Below, piece by piece: positions 34,451 through 48,900 of a stretch of 64,000 bases of DNA (positions are counted from its first letter, which is position 1; every line of letters begins with the position of its first letter). The notes below the pieces were generated by a model. It searched no databases, was not told where the DNA came from, and saw only the letters and a program-made list of their open reading frames with translations. Position numbers and translations under genes: made by a program. Origin of the DNA: Blasia pusilla (lineage: Eukaryota > Marchantiophyta > Marchantiopsida > Blasiales). Location of the stretch: contig CM114272.1 of the NCBI GenBank assembly GCA_050084515.1, positions 14,074,001 through 14,138,000 on the forward strand. Direction: 5' to 3'.

Positions 34451-36190
34451 TTTCATGTTAACATGGAGATATATTTTCATCCAACCATAAGATGGTGATA
34501 AAAGTAAGCACAAGACTTTGCATTAATTCTCTCTATTACTGGACCCCTCGTTGAGGTGGGAGGGTCGAAAAAGAGGTGTCATGATGGGGGAAGAGGGCAT
34601 TGAGTAGGATTGTTTCGAATCCTTGTTGCAATTTCATGTTATTATGGTGTTGACTCTTCTTCCAACCATTGGATGGTCTTGAAAGTTGGCACATGCCTTG
34701 TTATTTAATGCCTCCACAATTGCAACGGTTCGGATCTATCCCATAGCCCTCTATGCTAGTACCAAAAATCAAAGTCCTTATTTAGGGATTACGATTTTTT
34801 ATTCAATGTGTGAGTGATCATTTGAAGTTTTTTCTTCTTCCTTGTGTTCGTGGGGTTGGGGTGGCTATCTAGGAACCTTTTCTTGTTTTTTCGACTCCTG
34901 GTTGAGGGGGGAGGGTAGAAAAAGAGGTGTCATGCAAGTGGATGATGGCATTGAGTAGAATTGTCTCAAGTCATTGTTGCAATTTCATGTTATTATAGTG
35001 TTTACTCTTCTTCCAACCATTGGATGGTGGTGAAACTTGGCACAAGCCTTGCCATTAAATTCTTCCACACGCTCAACGGTTCAGATCTGTCCCTTAAACT
35101 TCCATGCTAGTGCCAAAAATCAAAGTCCTTATTTAGGGTTTACGATTTTTAATTCAATGTGTGAGTGGTCATTTGAAGTTTTTTCTTTTGCCTTGTGTTC
35201 ATGGGGTTGGGATTTAGGTGTAGGAAAATTTCCTTGGTTTTTGGAACCCTCGTTGAGGGGCAAGGGTCGAAAAAGAGGTGTCATGATGGGGGAAGAGGGC
35301 ATTGAGTAGGATTGTTTCGAATCCTTGTTGCAATTTCATGTTATTATGGTGTTGACTCTTCTTCCAACCATTGGATGGTCTTGAAAGTTGGCACATGCCT
35401 TGTTATTTAATGCCTCCACAATTGCAACGGTTCGGATCTATCCCATAGCCCTCTATGCTAGTACCAAAAATCAAAGTCCTTATTTAGGGATTACGATTTT
35501 TTATTCAATGTGTGAGTGATCATTTGAAGTTTTTTCTTCTTCCCTGTGTTCGTGGGGTTGGGGTGGCTATCTAGGAACCGTTTCTTTTTTTTTTCGACTC
35601 TTGGTTGAGGGGGTTTTATTTTTTTCCTTGGGGCCCTGATCATGAAGGGCATGGTGTGATCAAGTTTCATGATTTATGGGCTTGTTTTGGAGGAGAAGGA
35701 ACATCAAATGAAGGAGAAAGTGGAAGAGGAGTGACTTACAAGTCTTTTTCCTAGTCCTCCTTCCATTTTTCACCTTTGTTGCCACTCATCATTTGATGCC
35801 ACCGTTGGATGGAGCTTAAACCTGGAAATTTGTGGATGGTCATGCCCCTCTTGAACTTGGACGGTGTAGATCTTATATAGAATTCTCCATGCTGCATTAA
35901 AAAATGAAGACCTGAGCTAAGGGTTTTTGATTTTTAACTCCCAAACCCCAAGAAGCATTTGGGGTTTTATTTTTTTTCCCCCTTGGGTCCTAACGTGAAG
36001 GGCATGGTGTGATCAAGTTTCATGATTTATGGGCTTGTTTTGGAGGATAAGGAACATCAAATGAACAAGAAAGTGGAAGAGGAGTAACTTACAAGTAATG
36101 TTCCTAGTGCTCATTCCATTTTTCTCGAGTGAGATTTCTTGCGGGGTTTTTCTTTGACGATGTGACCTCCACCCTCTAATCTTCAAGACT
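34440..36190. repeat. Tandem array with about 350-bp period inside the CACTA
   Basis: Three similar units start at AAAAAGAGGTGTCAT, at 34,568, 34,918 and 35,266 (periods 350 and 348 bp). Two more diverged units, linked by GGGCATGGTGTGATCAAG at 35,648 and 36,000 (period 352), continue the array and share TTGGATGG and AGGGTTTTTGATTT-type words with the first three. A further partial unit may precede 34,568. Units 1 and 3 are nearly identical while unit 2 is more diverged, suggesting gene conversion or a recent duplication. Confidence 0.85.
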
Positions 36191-36895
36191 TATTTGGGCC
36201 TTCTTACTTATATCACGGACATGCCCATGTTTGGATTTTGTGTAAATTTTTTTCATATGCTTAATGTAGCAAAGCAACGGGTAGGTATTTACTACTTGGA
36301 ATTATAACCAACTCAATGTGGTCAACATTTTTAGGTGTCTCTCCACCAAATTTTTATGGATGCTAAAAGAATGGACAACAATTTAGCACCATGTGAATGG
36401 GCACCTAGAGTATCACATTTTTTTCTATGCCAACGTGGCAATCAAGGCTGGGTTGTAGGCTTATTTGACATGTTGAGTGTGCCATGGCAAGGACCTAGGC
36501 TTTGGCTCTGTTTTTTCGGTGCGATGCGATTCGGTTTTGAAGGCTTTGCACATTCCCGCGTTTGCAAAGGTTTTGAAGGCTTGCACATTCCGCGTTTAAA
36601 AGTGGGCGAGGCGATTGAGGTTCCTGCATTTGCAAGCTCCCTGCACCCTACTAGAAAAGTAGACGATTGAGGGAAGGAAGTTAAAAGATGATTGGAAATG
36701 CGAGGGGAAGGAGGCCGTTTCGGGAGAAAGTATGATATGGTGCGTTTTGGGAGATTCGGATCTGGGTGCTAACTCTAGTGCAAACACGGCATTCTCTCTC
36801 TCTCACATTGTTAAAGGTGAGTGTAGAGCTCTCAATATCTCATTCTCTCTTTGTAAATCAAGTATCTCTCTAGTAATGTCTCTCCAAATAATCTC

Positions 36896-38680
<1,785 letters not shown>

Positions 38681-38705
38681 AAACCAAAAGCCGAGTAGCA
38701 CAAAG

Positions 38706-38790
38706 TACTTTGCTTATGGAAGGTAGATCATCCAGTTAAGAAAGGAGGACAACTATTTTAACTGGATGGTCTATCTTCCATAAGCAAATA
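38706..38790. repeat. Fold-back (inverted repeat), 31-bp arms
   Basis: TTTGCTTATGGAAG..CATCCAGTTAA is followed after about 20 bases by its reverse complement, with two mismatches in 31 bp. No target duplication was identified. It could be a small MITE or fold-back element inside the CACTA. Confidence 0.85.
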
Positions 38791-39649
38791 TCACTCAAGG
38801 TAGTACTGATAAACTCTAGGGAATTTATTTTGCACACGGACATGAAAGAAGTGGACACAATCGAAGGTAGACAAAACTTGGTCCCTCAAAAATATATACA
38901 GAGATGAGGAAATCAGCGAGAGATGATCAAGATACACTCTCAAGTCCGGAAAGTGAACTTTGTAGCACGTAAATAAGATGATTTTATCGTCACTTGATGA
39001 CCCAAGGAGTAGCATTAACTTGTATCCATAGTGGTAGCTTAGTCGAGTAAGCTGCTGCACCCAATCAAGAAAAGGTTCCCCTTCGCAAAAAAAAGCAACA
39101 CAAGTTCATCCCACTCACATAGAAAGGAGATCGGAGGGCATACAACTTCTCTTGGGCATGCTTGTTTGTTGTTGAACATCCAGCACCACTGCTTCCTTTG
39201 CCCCTGACCGGTAATAATAAAGACCTGATCCGCACGAGTTCGTCGTAATCATAGCATCCCGAATGTGGCTAACGTCCTTGTGAGGGCAACTAATGCTCTC
39301 CCAACTAACATGGTATGAAAGTCCATAAACCAATGACTAGGTGTAGTTTGTATGGTAACGACTTGAGGAAAGAAGTCATGGCTAACAAAGATAGTCCCAG
39401 CACACACCCTGCTTCCACTTTGCAAATTTTGAGATTGTGGAGGAACATGATCAAAGCATCAAGGAACATTAATTTACCATCCTTCTCTTCGATGGTAAAG
39501 AATCAAAGAAGCGTTCACAATATCTTTGTGATGTCGCGTGACGAGATCCAATCGATCGATTACAAAGGCATAAGCGAGGGTGTCTCGTGTTTGCTAGCAC
39601 ACTCAGCCAGACCATCCACATATTCCTGGTGTTCTAGCCCGAGCAATGT

Positions 39650-40440
39650 TGAAGGAGTATTGCACTCATGCTAGAGTCAACTACGATGCCCAATGTGGAC
39701 ATAGTATCAATGATGTTTTCACAAAGATCATACATATGCACTCTTAAATAAGTAGATATCATGCTTCTAAGAGTGACGTAGTGCGGGGTTAACCTGAATC
39801 TAATAAGTCCTTTTGCAAGAAACTTAGCTTCTCAATGTTACGCTTTGCCCCACATATCAATCAAGTATATTGTATCTTTGGAAGCCTGACATCATGCCCA
39901 CTTCCTTCATCTTCGAACATATTCTCAACTTCTTGTACTTGCCTACCATTTGAGAGTTTCCATCATTGTGATGAAAGTACCGAGTCTGGTTTGGATACCG
40001 TAAGTCGCTTGAAGCCATCAAGATTTCCATGCTAAGTTGTTTTGCTCGCCTTTAGAGTAAAGATCTATGAGGGTGTTGTAAGTGACTACATTAGGCTCAC
40101 AACCACGCCGCATCTCACAAAACAGTTGGTGAGCAGCAGTATGATTGCCATATTTTCCCAAGCAATTGATGAGAGTGTTATAAGTAAATATATTTGGCTC
40201 CACTCCAACCTTTTGCATTTCATCATAGAACTCAACGACTTTTTCATAGTAACCACACTTCCCACAAATATCAATCATTCTTGTGTAGAAAACCACGCCC
40301 AACGAACGACCCTTCTCTTTCATCTATAAAAATAGATTTCATGCGCACGAAATTGCCCACGTTGCCAAGGCAATCAACCATTGCAATCAGGATAATAGAA
40401 TCGTCTCGGCTTGCATTATAGTACACTCGCTCTGCGCGAG
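39650..40440 (-). pseudogene. PPR gene fragment captured by the CACTA
   Basis: The minus strand encodes consecutive pentatricopeptide repeats: IALIAMVDCLGNVG-like ILIAMVDCLGNVGNF (about 40,345-40,390), VVFYTRMIDICGKCGYYEKV (about 40,235-40,295), NIFTYNTLINCLGKYGNHTA (about 40,135-40,195) and NVVTYNTLIDLYSKGEQN (about 40,035-40,090). These carry the family's hallmark TYNTLI helices. Downstream frames at 39,650-39,990 still read VTLRSMISTYLRVHMYDLCE but contain stops and shifts. PPR proteins bind organellar RNA. The fragment lacks a start and targeting sequence, lies antisense to the transposase, and is a captured piece, not a working gene. Confidence 0.8.
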
Positions 40441-41700
40441 TGCTAGCATCGCCTTAATTTCAGCATTCGCTCTGTGATCTCGGATAACAGTGATTTTGCT
40501 CCTTCAACGTTTCAACTTGTTCATTGGCACGCTTCACTCACTCTGAAGTTCATTTGTAGAGTCGTTCAACACTTTCAAAAAAGCCCTCTGTTTTCGTTGG
40601 GCGCAAGTTGTTGCTCATTAGACGACGGACTTGCTCTTTAGCGACTCTTGCAGGAGTACTATACGCTTTTGAAGTTGGACTCACGGCCTTGAATGTTTGC
40701 TAATTTATTTTGTAACTCGACTCATGTTTGGAATGTCTCTGTTCCAATTCTAACCGGCGTTCATGAGTCTCTTTGATTGTGCTTCTAAGATCGCTACCAA
40801 TTCTTTGTTTTAGATGCCAACAACCGAGTCGGTTGTGCTTTGAGAATTTTCTTGATGATCCGAGTGCGCTTTGGACCCGCTCTCCGCTTGAGAAGCTCGT
40901 TCGATGGTAGACCAGGTGAAGGTGTTTTAGGGTATGAAACGATTCTTTGCATAATTCTTCATTCTCCACTTCAAGGGTGTTACGTCTTGTTTCACCTTGC
41001 CCATCATCCGCATGCCCACGCCGAGGACCAGAATTCACACGAGTCATGTGCACTCGGACCATCCTCCTTTATCGTGAGTTGCGTCTTTCTTTGAGCTACA
41101 CGGAGTTGCTCTTGAGTGTGCATTAACTCTCTTCGAGCTCAGATTCTACTACCTCACTCTCTCTTTCCTTCAAAGCAATGGGACTGCATTTGCGCTCGCC
41201 TAAAACACATGACATCAGCGCTATAGAATCATGTAAATCATTTTACCCTTTGAGCTATGTCCTGTAAAGTCAGGAACGGGAGCGCTGGTCCGAGTGATAG
41301 ATTGAAAAATCTTTGCGCCTAATTCTTGTCTATTCAGAGAAATATTAAGCATCCAATTCTTGGGAACTACTTCATCTTAAGCGTCCAAGTAGAACTACTT
41401 CATGCCGAGAAAGATTGATTGGGATTTGTGTCCTCAAAAGTAGTCTACTCGCCTCGTCTTCATGGCCCTTCACTCTATTAGGTATTACTGAAATATTTCC
41501 ACCAATTTCTCTTGAAACAAAAGTTAAAGTTTCCAACGAGTCCCAATGATTAAATGTAGAGCATTAAACTAGATCTTGATGAAACCAACTCATTCTTTGA
41601 AGCAGAAAGCTCAATAGATAAACAGGAATAATCAGTTCGAGTTATGTTTTACCAATTTCCAATCGGACAAAAGATCCCAACTAAGGAAAGGGGCACATAG
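40441..41700. other. CACTA interior without a recognised gene
   Basis: A minus-strand frame at 40,700-41,062 is hydrophilic and Arg/Glu-rich, with a helical ERRLELEQRHSKHESS end. It could be more of the captured gene. I recognise no domain. 41,100-41,700 shows nothing. Confidence 0.3.
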
Positions 41701-41994
41701 ATTATGTCTCGATTCAGTTCTCTTGTGCATTCATCAAAGATTTTGATTCGCTGGAAACATTTATTAGACGAGGCCATGATGAAGTGTACATATCAAAGGA
41801 CTGAGTCATTATCTGAATTTGGGTGTGTTACAATTGTCATTCATGAATGTCGTTGGAAGCATTGGACCGCATCGGTGAGGATTGTTAGTGATAATTGAGA
41901 TCTCCATCGAGATAAGAACCAGGTTAGGTATCGTGCCTTATCATACTTGTCTTGACTTGGTGAGTATGCATTCGGATGATAGCTCACCAACCAT

Positions 41995-44840
41995 GGTTTA
42001 TGGAATTCGTTATTGAGGCAAGATGTCATCATGGTTTTGGATGTGTTTGGAATGTTTGATTCACGCTTATGGAATCTACTTCAATCCCCTTAGAATGGAT
42101 TTGAACCACCCGGTTAGAGTAAAGGCACATGATTCCAAGTTGTGGCAACGGAAAGCACACGTGCTAGTGTCTTTGGGTTGTAAAAGATTGCGGTGTCCGT
42201 GCAATGACTGTAAGGGTGGGTCTCGTTGTCCATCGGCAAGGTGGAAGCACATTTGAGAAAAATGGACGCTCGGGCGCTTTGTCGAGTGCCAAAATCTAGG
42301 GATGGATGGGACTCTTCAGATGAGGAGTGGCTTATGCATGATCTTGCTGAAAAAAGAAGCCAAGAGGATAAGACAATGGAGTCAGCCCCCACCTTCCATG
42401 TGGATGGAAGGAGAGATCTTCCATGGCAGATTTAGACGAGCACATTGCGTTCATAAAATGCTCAATGATATTTTCCAGAAATACGACCATATACACGAGG
42501 ATGAAATCGAAGAGACATCTCTCTCATCGATGAATTACAAAACGGGAATATCAAGCGAAGAACCACCATTCAATCATGGAGATGAATATGAGGAGCTTGA
42601 AGCTTGCAAACCCTTGTTCCCTCTGAAAAAAACATCTGTTTTGGCTTTTGTCATGTTACTATTTAACATTCAAACCACCCATGGCGTCCCAAATGTAGCT
42701 ATTGACGAATTTCTGAAACTCCTTTGTAAGTTGGTCCTACCAAAGAGGGAACTTGGTGGCACCGAAGTTATTATGTAGCAAAAAACTCATTGGTAAACTA
42801 GGCTTAGGTTACAACAAAGTATCCATGCGTGTCGAAAGCTGGATGTGTTTTATTCGGGGTGATTTGGCTGAAGTGAGATCTGTCCATTATGTGGGAAACC
42901 AAGGTTCCGGACGAGTGGGTAGAACGTTGGTACCATGTAAGGTATTAAGGCATTTTCTGTCATACCTCGGATGAGGCGTATGTTTAGATGCAAGGCGTTA
43001 TCGAATTGTTAACATGGGCCCCTTGAATCGAGCAAGGATAGCTTAGTAAAACATACAGATTGATTGCAAGTCATGGCGCCACATGGACAACTTATATCCG
43101 GACTTTGCCGAGGAGAAGAGGAATTGCAAGGTTTGGGCTAGCTTTGGACGGAGTGAATCCATTTTCAGACAAGTCGAGTTAAGTGGTCAACATGGCCCGT
43201 GCTTCTTGTTAATTATAACTTGCCTCCTGGCTCCGGACAAAAAAATTCTTTGTGATGCTCTCTTTGATCATACCAGAAAGGAAAGTGTAAATGGGAAAAA
43301 CATAGACACATACTTGCTTCCTCTAGTGGAAGAGTTACAAGAATTGTGGAAAGGGGTTCAATTTCATGACGTCCGGAAGGTAGGCGGAAGTTGGAACTTC
43401 ATGTTCAGGGCTACCTTACTATGGACCATAAATGATTACCCGGCATACGGAACTATAGTCAGAGAGCCATGGTGGAAAATTAGTATGTACTATATGCGGG
43501 CCTCGAGTGGATTCTGATTTTTCAAAGTCTTGTGGCAAGCCCATATACGGTTGTCATCGTCGATATCTCCCATTGAGCCGTCCATGGAGGATCCGCAGGT
43601 ATGGATCTCACTTCAACGGGAGTGCAGAACTTAGACCATGCGTGCCTAGACTACTTTCCAGAGAGATTATTGGATGGGCAAATGAAAAACATGCATATGA
43701 TGAGAGTGGGGGTCGAGAAGACGGCCCTATTGATCCCTACAAGAGAACTGGGGTGAAAAGGCTGAGTATACTATATTCGTTGCCATATTGGCGAGTATCC
43801 TGCTCCTTCTCTGTATTATCCATTCTTTATGTTATGAAATAGTGGCTATAGAGGAGGATAGCTTTTGTTTGATTTGATTGTGAATATTAGCTATCATGTT
43901 GAAGTTGTGAGATGTCCATGCTTCCTTGACGATACAATCAGAATTTGCTTATACGCCATACGTTAGATGTAATGCACGTTGAGAAGAATATCGTTGAGAA
44001 TCTAGTCAAGACCTTATTTGGAGTGAAAGATCTTGTGAAAGTAAGGAGAGATCTGGAGGCCGTGGGATTCGATCCCATTTGTGGTTGCAACCCCATCCTA
44101 GTAAACCCCAAGTTTTGCTTAAACCAGTTTCCGATTATTGTCTATCTCCCCATGACTTGAACACTTTCCTTTCGAGGATTCAAAACTTGAAAGTGCCATC
44201 TGGATATTGTGGAGAACTCTCCAAGCATGTGGTTAATCGAAAATTGGGCAATATGAAATCACATGATTACCATGTCTTCATTCAGCAAGTCCTTCCTTAT
44301 TGCATCCGTGGTCTTTTGAAAGACCACGTGAGAATGGTGGTTATTAGATTATCCGGAATTTTTAGAATGGTGTGTACAAAGGTGTATGATCCAGCTTTAT
44401 TTGACAAACTCTTGGAAGAGACTGCCATAACCCTTTGTTTGAAATGCACTTCCCTCCATCTTTCTTCGACGTGATGACACATTTGTTGATTCATGTCGTA
44501 GAAGAGTTGGACATGTGTGGGCCGAGAGCATGTCAATGGATGTATCCAATGGAGCGATATATGGGGTACATGAAGAAATATACGGTCTAAAGCTAGACCG
44601 AGAGGGGTGTATGGCGAGAAGGGTATGTGAAGGGCGAGGCATTAGGGTTTGTGACTGAGTATATGAAAAGGTTTGAAGACGCGGGACGCAAGTGTGGGAT
44701 GATGGGGAGGAAGAGGGGGTCGTTGGTGAGGAGCTAGAAGGTGCGAGCACTCGATTCGACTTTTCGAGAAATGATCAACTTAGCACATCATTATGTGTTG
44801 CATACTACAGAGGTCATGGTTGATTGGCAAAGGTAAAACT
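41995..44840 (+). pseudogene. CACTA TNP2-type transposase (transposase_21) with DUF4218-like part
   Basis: The main transposase of CACTA elements, which cuts the element at its ends. N-terminal zinc-like segment LRCPCNDCKGG (about 42,190-42,222). Core region: WRHMDNLYPDFAEEKRNCKV (about 43,077-43,135), LLPLVEELQELWKGVQ (about 43,315-43,365), LLWTINDYPAYGTI (about 43,419-43,460), GHRRYLPLSRPWR (about 43,552-43,590) and HTLDVMHVEKNIVENLVKTL (about 43,954-44,015), all consecutive TNP2 landmarks. Then the DUF4218-like part: SHDYHVFIQQVLPYCIRGLL, WMYPMERYMGYMKKY and GYVKGEALGFVTEYMKRF (to about 44,675). At least six frame changes and internal stops make it a pseudogene. Confidence 0.9.
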
Positions 44841-44949
44841 CTCCAATATATGCTTTTCAAGGTTATAGTTATGTGAATTCTGATTCGGACTCTCAAAGTG
44901 TATATTATTTTGGTTTTGACACATTAAATACAAAAGAATGTACTAATAC

Positions 44950-45650
44950 CATTAACATTGTTATTGAACAGAAATATCAGTCATGTTAGAGACATTCCTT
45001 TTGAAAAGTGGATTCGCCTTGCCATTACACAGGATGCAATTGACAACTCAAGAGATCCTGATGCTCACCTACTATCGTTAGCTATACCTCCTAATAGTAG
45101 GGCATTGTCATTCAAGAGTATGAAAGCCTACGGAAACCACTTTAGGGTAGAAGGGCCAAGTGGTGCGACACCCTTCTCCACTTATGATAGTGGAATAGGT
45201 GCAGTATTTGTTGATGAAAAAAGTTCCAACTAGAATTGTCTATACTCATACGTTGGGGTGTTGGTTGATATTCTCTTACTTGATTATGGGGTTGTAGAAC
45301 AACCCATAATACTAATGCGAGGGCGGTGGGTTAAAGCAAATTGGGATTCAAGAGTAGGATCCATGAAATTAGATAAGGAGGGTTTTCGTTGGCCAACTTG
45401 AGGTCATGCGAGCCATTAGATCACCGACCATTTGTTTTCCCATCACAAGTGCAACAAGTGTTTTATGGAGATGCCGATGAGGGTGGAGGATGGAAAGTGG
45501 TAATGAGGAAGGAAGCTAGAGCTCAGAGAGTTTATTTTGATGACTTAGAGTCGCTAGATGGAGCTTGTGATGTTTTGCCCACCTTCCATGCCACATGCAT
45601 GGAACAGGGAATCTACCATATGCAAGTACCTTAGGAGCTAGAGTCCTAAG
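44950..45650 (+). pseudogene. DUF4216-like C-terminal part of the CACTA transposase
   Basis: After a probable intron, NRNISHVRDIPFEKWIRLAI leads into SFKSMKAYGNHFRVEG. From about 45,235 a frame-shifted YSYVGVLVDILLLDYG and MRGRWVKANWDSRVGSM precede FVFPSQVQQVFYGDADEGGG (about 45,430-45,490). The order, a strand-rich YGVL..I..LDY, a C/R-x-W-V and a QV.QVFY box, is that of DUF4216, which follows TNP2 in many plant CACTA elements. Stops and shifts at about 45,233 and 45,400 break it. Confidence 0.75.
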
Positions 45651-45929
45651 TGATGCGAGAGATGGAAGCTGCTAGAGTGGATGTGCAACATGTGCCAATA
45701 ATCCATGTATGCGATATGATAGAAGATGTTGATTCGGACTCTAATAACTCGTAATCAGATTAGATTAATTCATAGTTGTTTCTTTGGTACTCATCATTGT
45801 GTTTTTTTGGTATGATTCAAATAATTGACTTTTGTTACGAGGATGTAAGTGAATTTTGGTGTTGTTGGGCATAATGGAATGAAACTCTACGGCAACAAGT
45901 AGAACTCTCGAATTGCCATCAAGTTAGGT

Positions 45930-48900
45930 GTTATTCTTGCTAACTTGTCGTCTACAGAGGGAGGGAGGCGCTTGGAACGGTGTACCTGATATGACTGAAG
46001 AGAACGTGGAATCCAATCAAAGTTCATCTTGGGATGGTATAGATAATGTTCAACAAAGTCCTAATCCATACGAAGAAGAAAGGAATCGTAGAGTGAAAGA
46101 GAGAAAGGCCAAAGAGGCGGAGTTGTTTGGTGGGTTGAAGGATTGGTAAGTATGATCTTGGATGATATTTTTCTTTTGCTTTATTTGGTCAAGTGTATCA
46201 TGTTCATATAGTGGTTGTACATTAGAAAATATGACAAAATTTGTGTGATCATATTTTGAAGGTTTGTTGCTCCAAGGGTTGTGAAGGAGCGCAAGCCTTT
46301 GCCATTTTGGAATCCTTCCCTTCCACAAAGACGCAGCTTACGGTTGGAGGAGAAGGCCACTAACCAAAGTGTAATCCCGAGGAGATTGAAAAAGATTGTT
46401 CAGATAGTGATTCCAAAGACCCCTATTATAATCCACTCCTAGAGATGGACTTCTTGGGGATCAAGAGGATGACGACTTGTGGTGGAGGATGGGAGGGTAC
46501 TTTCTCTTCACATCTTGTTGTTTTGCTACTCTCTTCAGATTTCAGAATTATGACGACTCTGTTAACTCACAACGAAATGTCTGTTTTGAAGGAGCGTCCA
46601 ATCGAACCATCCAAACAAGGAAGTGTATAAAATTCCACCAATACAAACGATGCGGTAATGTAATTGTACACATGGAGGAATATTCAACTATCTCTATATG
46701 TATGATTAGTATGTAATAAATTGAGTGGTAGAAGCCTGTCATTATGACTTCACTAATCTTTGCTCATCAAATGGTCTCTAGTTTAGTTTATTCATCCATT
46801 TACTTGCATGTGCAGCCCATGGATGGAACTCCATCACAACCCATAATGCATTCGCAAGCATATCCCCCTCATCCACCCCCATGGGCACAAAGCCAGATGC
46901 CGTGGTGGGTACCAATGATGATGCAATCACCGATGGGTTATGGAAGTCAATTTCATCCACCATGGACCAATGGAGCTCAATCATCCATGAACATCCCACC
47001 CCCATGGGTAAGCAGGCTTACTATTCTGTTCTTTCTTGTTTGCACATGGGAATTCAATTAATTGGAAGTCTAACTAGTTAATTGTATTTCTTTTGTGGAC
47101 ACAAGGGACATGGGCCATCCCAACCGCTGCCCCCAACACCATTGGTACCTCCATTGGCCAACGGGAATACGGATGATGAATTATACCGTAGTAGGTCTCA
47201 ATCTTGCACAACACCAAGCCCATCAGAAAATTTGACCCCGCAAGCAAGTGCATCTAAAGGTGACTTCTCACTTTGTTCCAAGTTTGCAAATTTATACTAA
47301 AATAGGTTGTTGTATTATGAAAGGTGTGAAATTGTTACTAGTATAAGTTGGTCTTATAGTTAATATAGTTCAACATAATTATGATTTGGTGAGTTTATAA
47401 TTGTCGGCCCTATATTTTTATATTTGAGAATTGGGATGGTGGTATATTTGTAGGAGAGCGCGAGTCGCACAAAGCATGATTTGTGGACTCGTGATGTCTC
47501 CATTAGGAAGGAGCAAAACTTAAAACCTAGATGTGAGCTCATGCCAAATGGTATTCCGTCGCCTAGAGTTCTGGTTATGAGCCTTGGCTAAATGAATTGA
47601 AGGTATGGGTGATGAGGTACTTGGACTTATCATGTATTGAGATTGGTAAACAGAATTCTATCAAGATGGTCTTTGTTCAAAATCATATCCTTGAGGCATA
47701 CACATATGTGGGTGCATCATCTCGTTCGCTTGATTTCATGAAGAAAAAAATAGCACAACTATTGAAAACCGAGCGATCCAATGTCAAGAACTATTGGACA
47801 TTACATGGGGCTCATCGAGCAGTCCCATGTCACCCCGATACCAATGAGGAGTCATGGAATCGATTAGTAGATTATTGGCTCTCGAGGAAGGAAAAATGAA
47901 GGCGAAAAAAAGATGGCTCGAGCAAGGGCCAAGGTCCGGACTTTAAATTTCTCCGGCCGTGCAGGTTTAGATGGACTTGATGTAAGTCATCTTGGCATTC
48001 CTAGTTTTCTTGCTAAAGTTATATAATGGTAGAAAACTTCCATTATTGCTTCATTTCCATATTTGCAATGAATCCTTTCACATGCATGAATTTCATAATT
48101 TATGTATTTAAGGAGCATGTCTTGGGTGCAACAACGTACCTCAAAGGAGTCCTTGGGCACGGGGCTAGAATATACGGAGAGAAGCGAGTTGCCTAAGCAA
48201 CCAGGTTTCACACAATTGAGTTCATCGGTAAATGTAAATGCTTAACTCTTTTCTTACCTGTTGGCTTGACATGGCTAGTATTATGACCTTCATCTAATTG
48301 GGTCATGGAGTTAATATCATATCCTTAATCATGTTGAATTATGGTGTTAGTATCATGATTGTATCTAAGTGTGTAATTGCAAAACCATATTTTTTTGGTA
48401 CCTAATTGATCGTTGGATTATATATGCAGAGTGTGGAATCTAGAGTCACTATTCAATTGGAAGAAGTGGAAAAGAAGTGGAGTGCAGATTTGGATGATGT
48501 GAAGTTGCAGATGGAACGGCAGAACAAGGCATTAAGTGTACTCATGGAAATGGTGTCCAAACTTACTTCAAAGGATGTGTCTTCAACACCACACCAGATT
48601 TCTAGTTCCCCGCCATCCAATTCTCAACCATATGCAACAACAGATGAGAAACTCACATCAGGTAGCCCATTCTCATTCTTCCGCCCTTGGTTTTCAATGG
48701 TTATAACTACTTGTCCTTTCCAAAGATGAGCATTTCAACTGACTTTCTTTGTTTTGAGTAACTTACAGTCAGTGTTGAACCTATACCAACGTCTACAATT
48801 GGAAAATTAGGGAAGAGGAAGATCTCCACACAAAAAGAGGCAATGCCAACTACACAATCTGGTGGTAAGTAGAGAGTTTAGCTTCACTACATGTAGGGTC

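Noticed and set aside
40018-40323. Working PPR gene
   Set aside because: It has no organelle-targeting start, only about four repeats are intact, flanks hold stops and shifts, and it sits inside CACTA boundaries.
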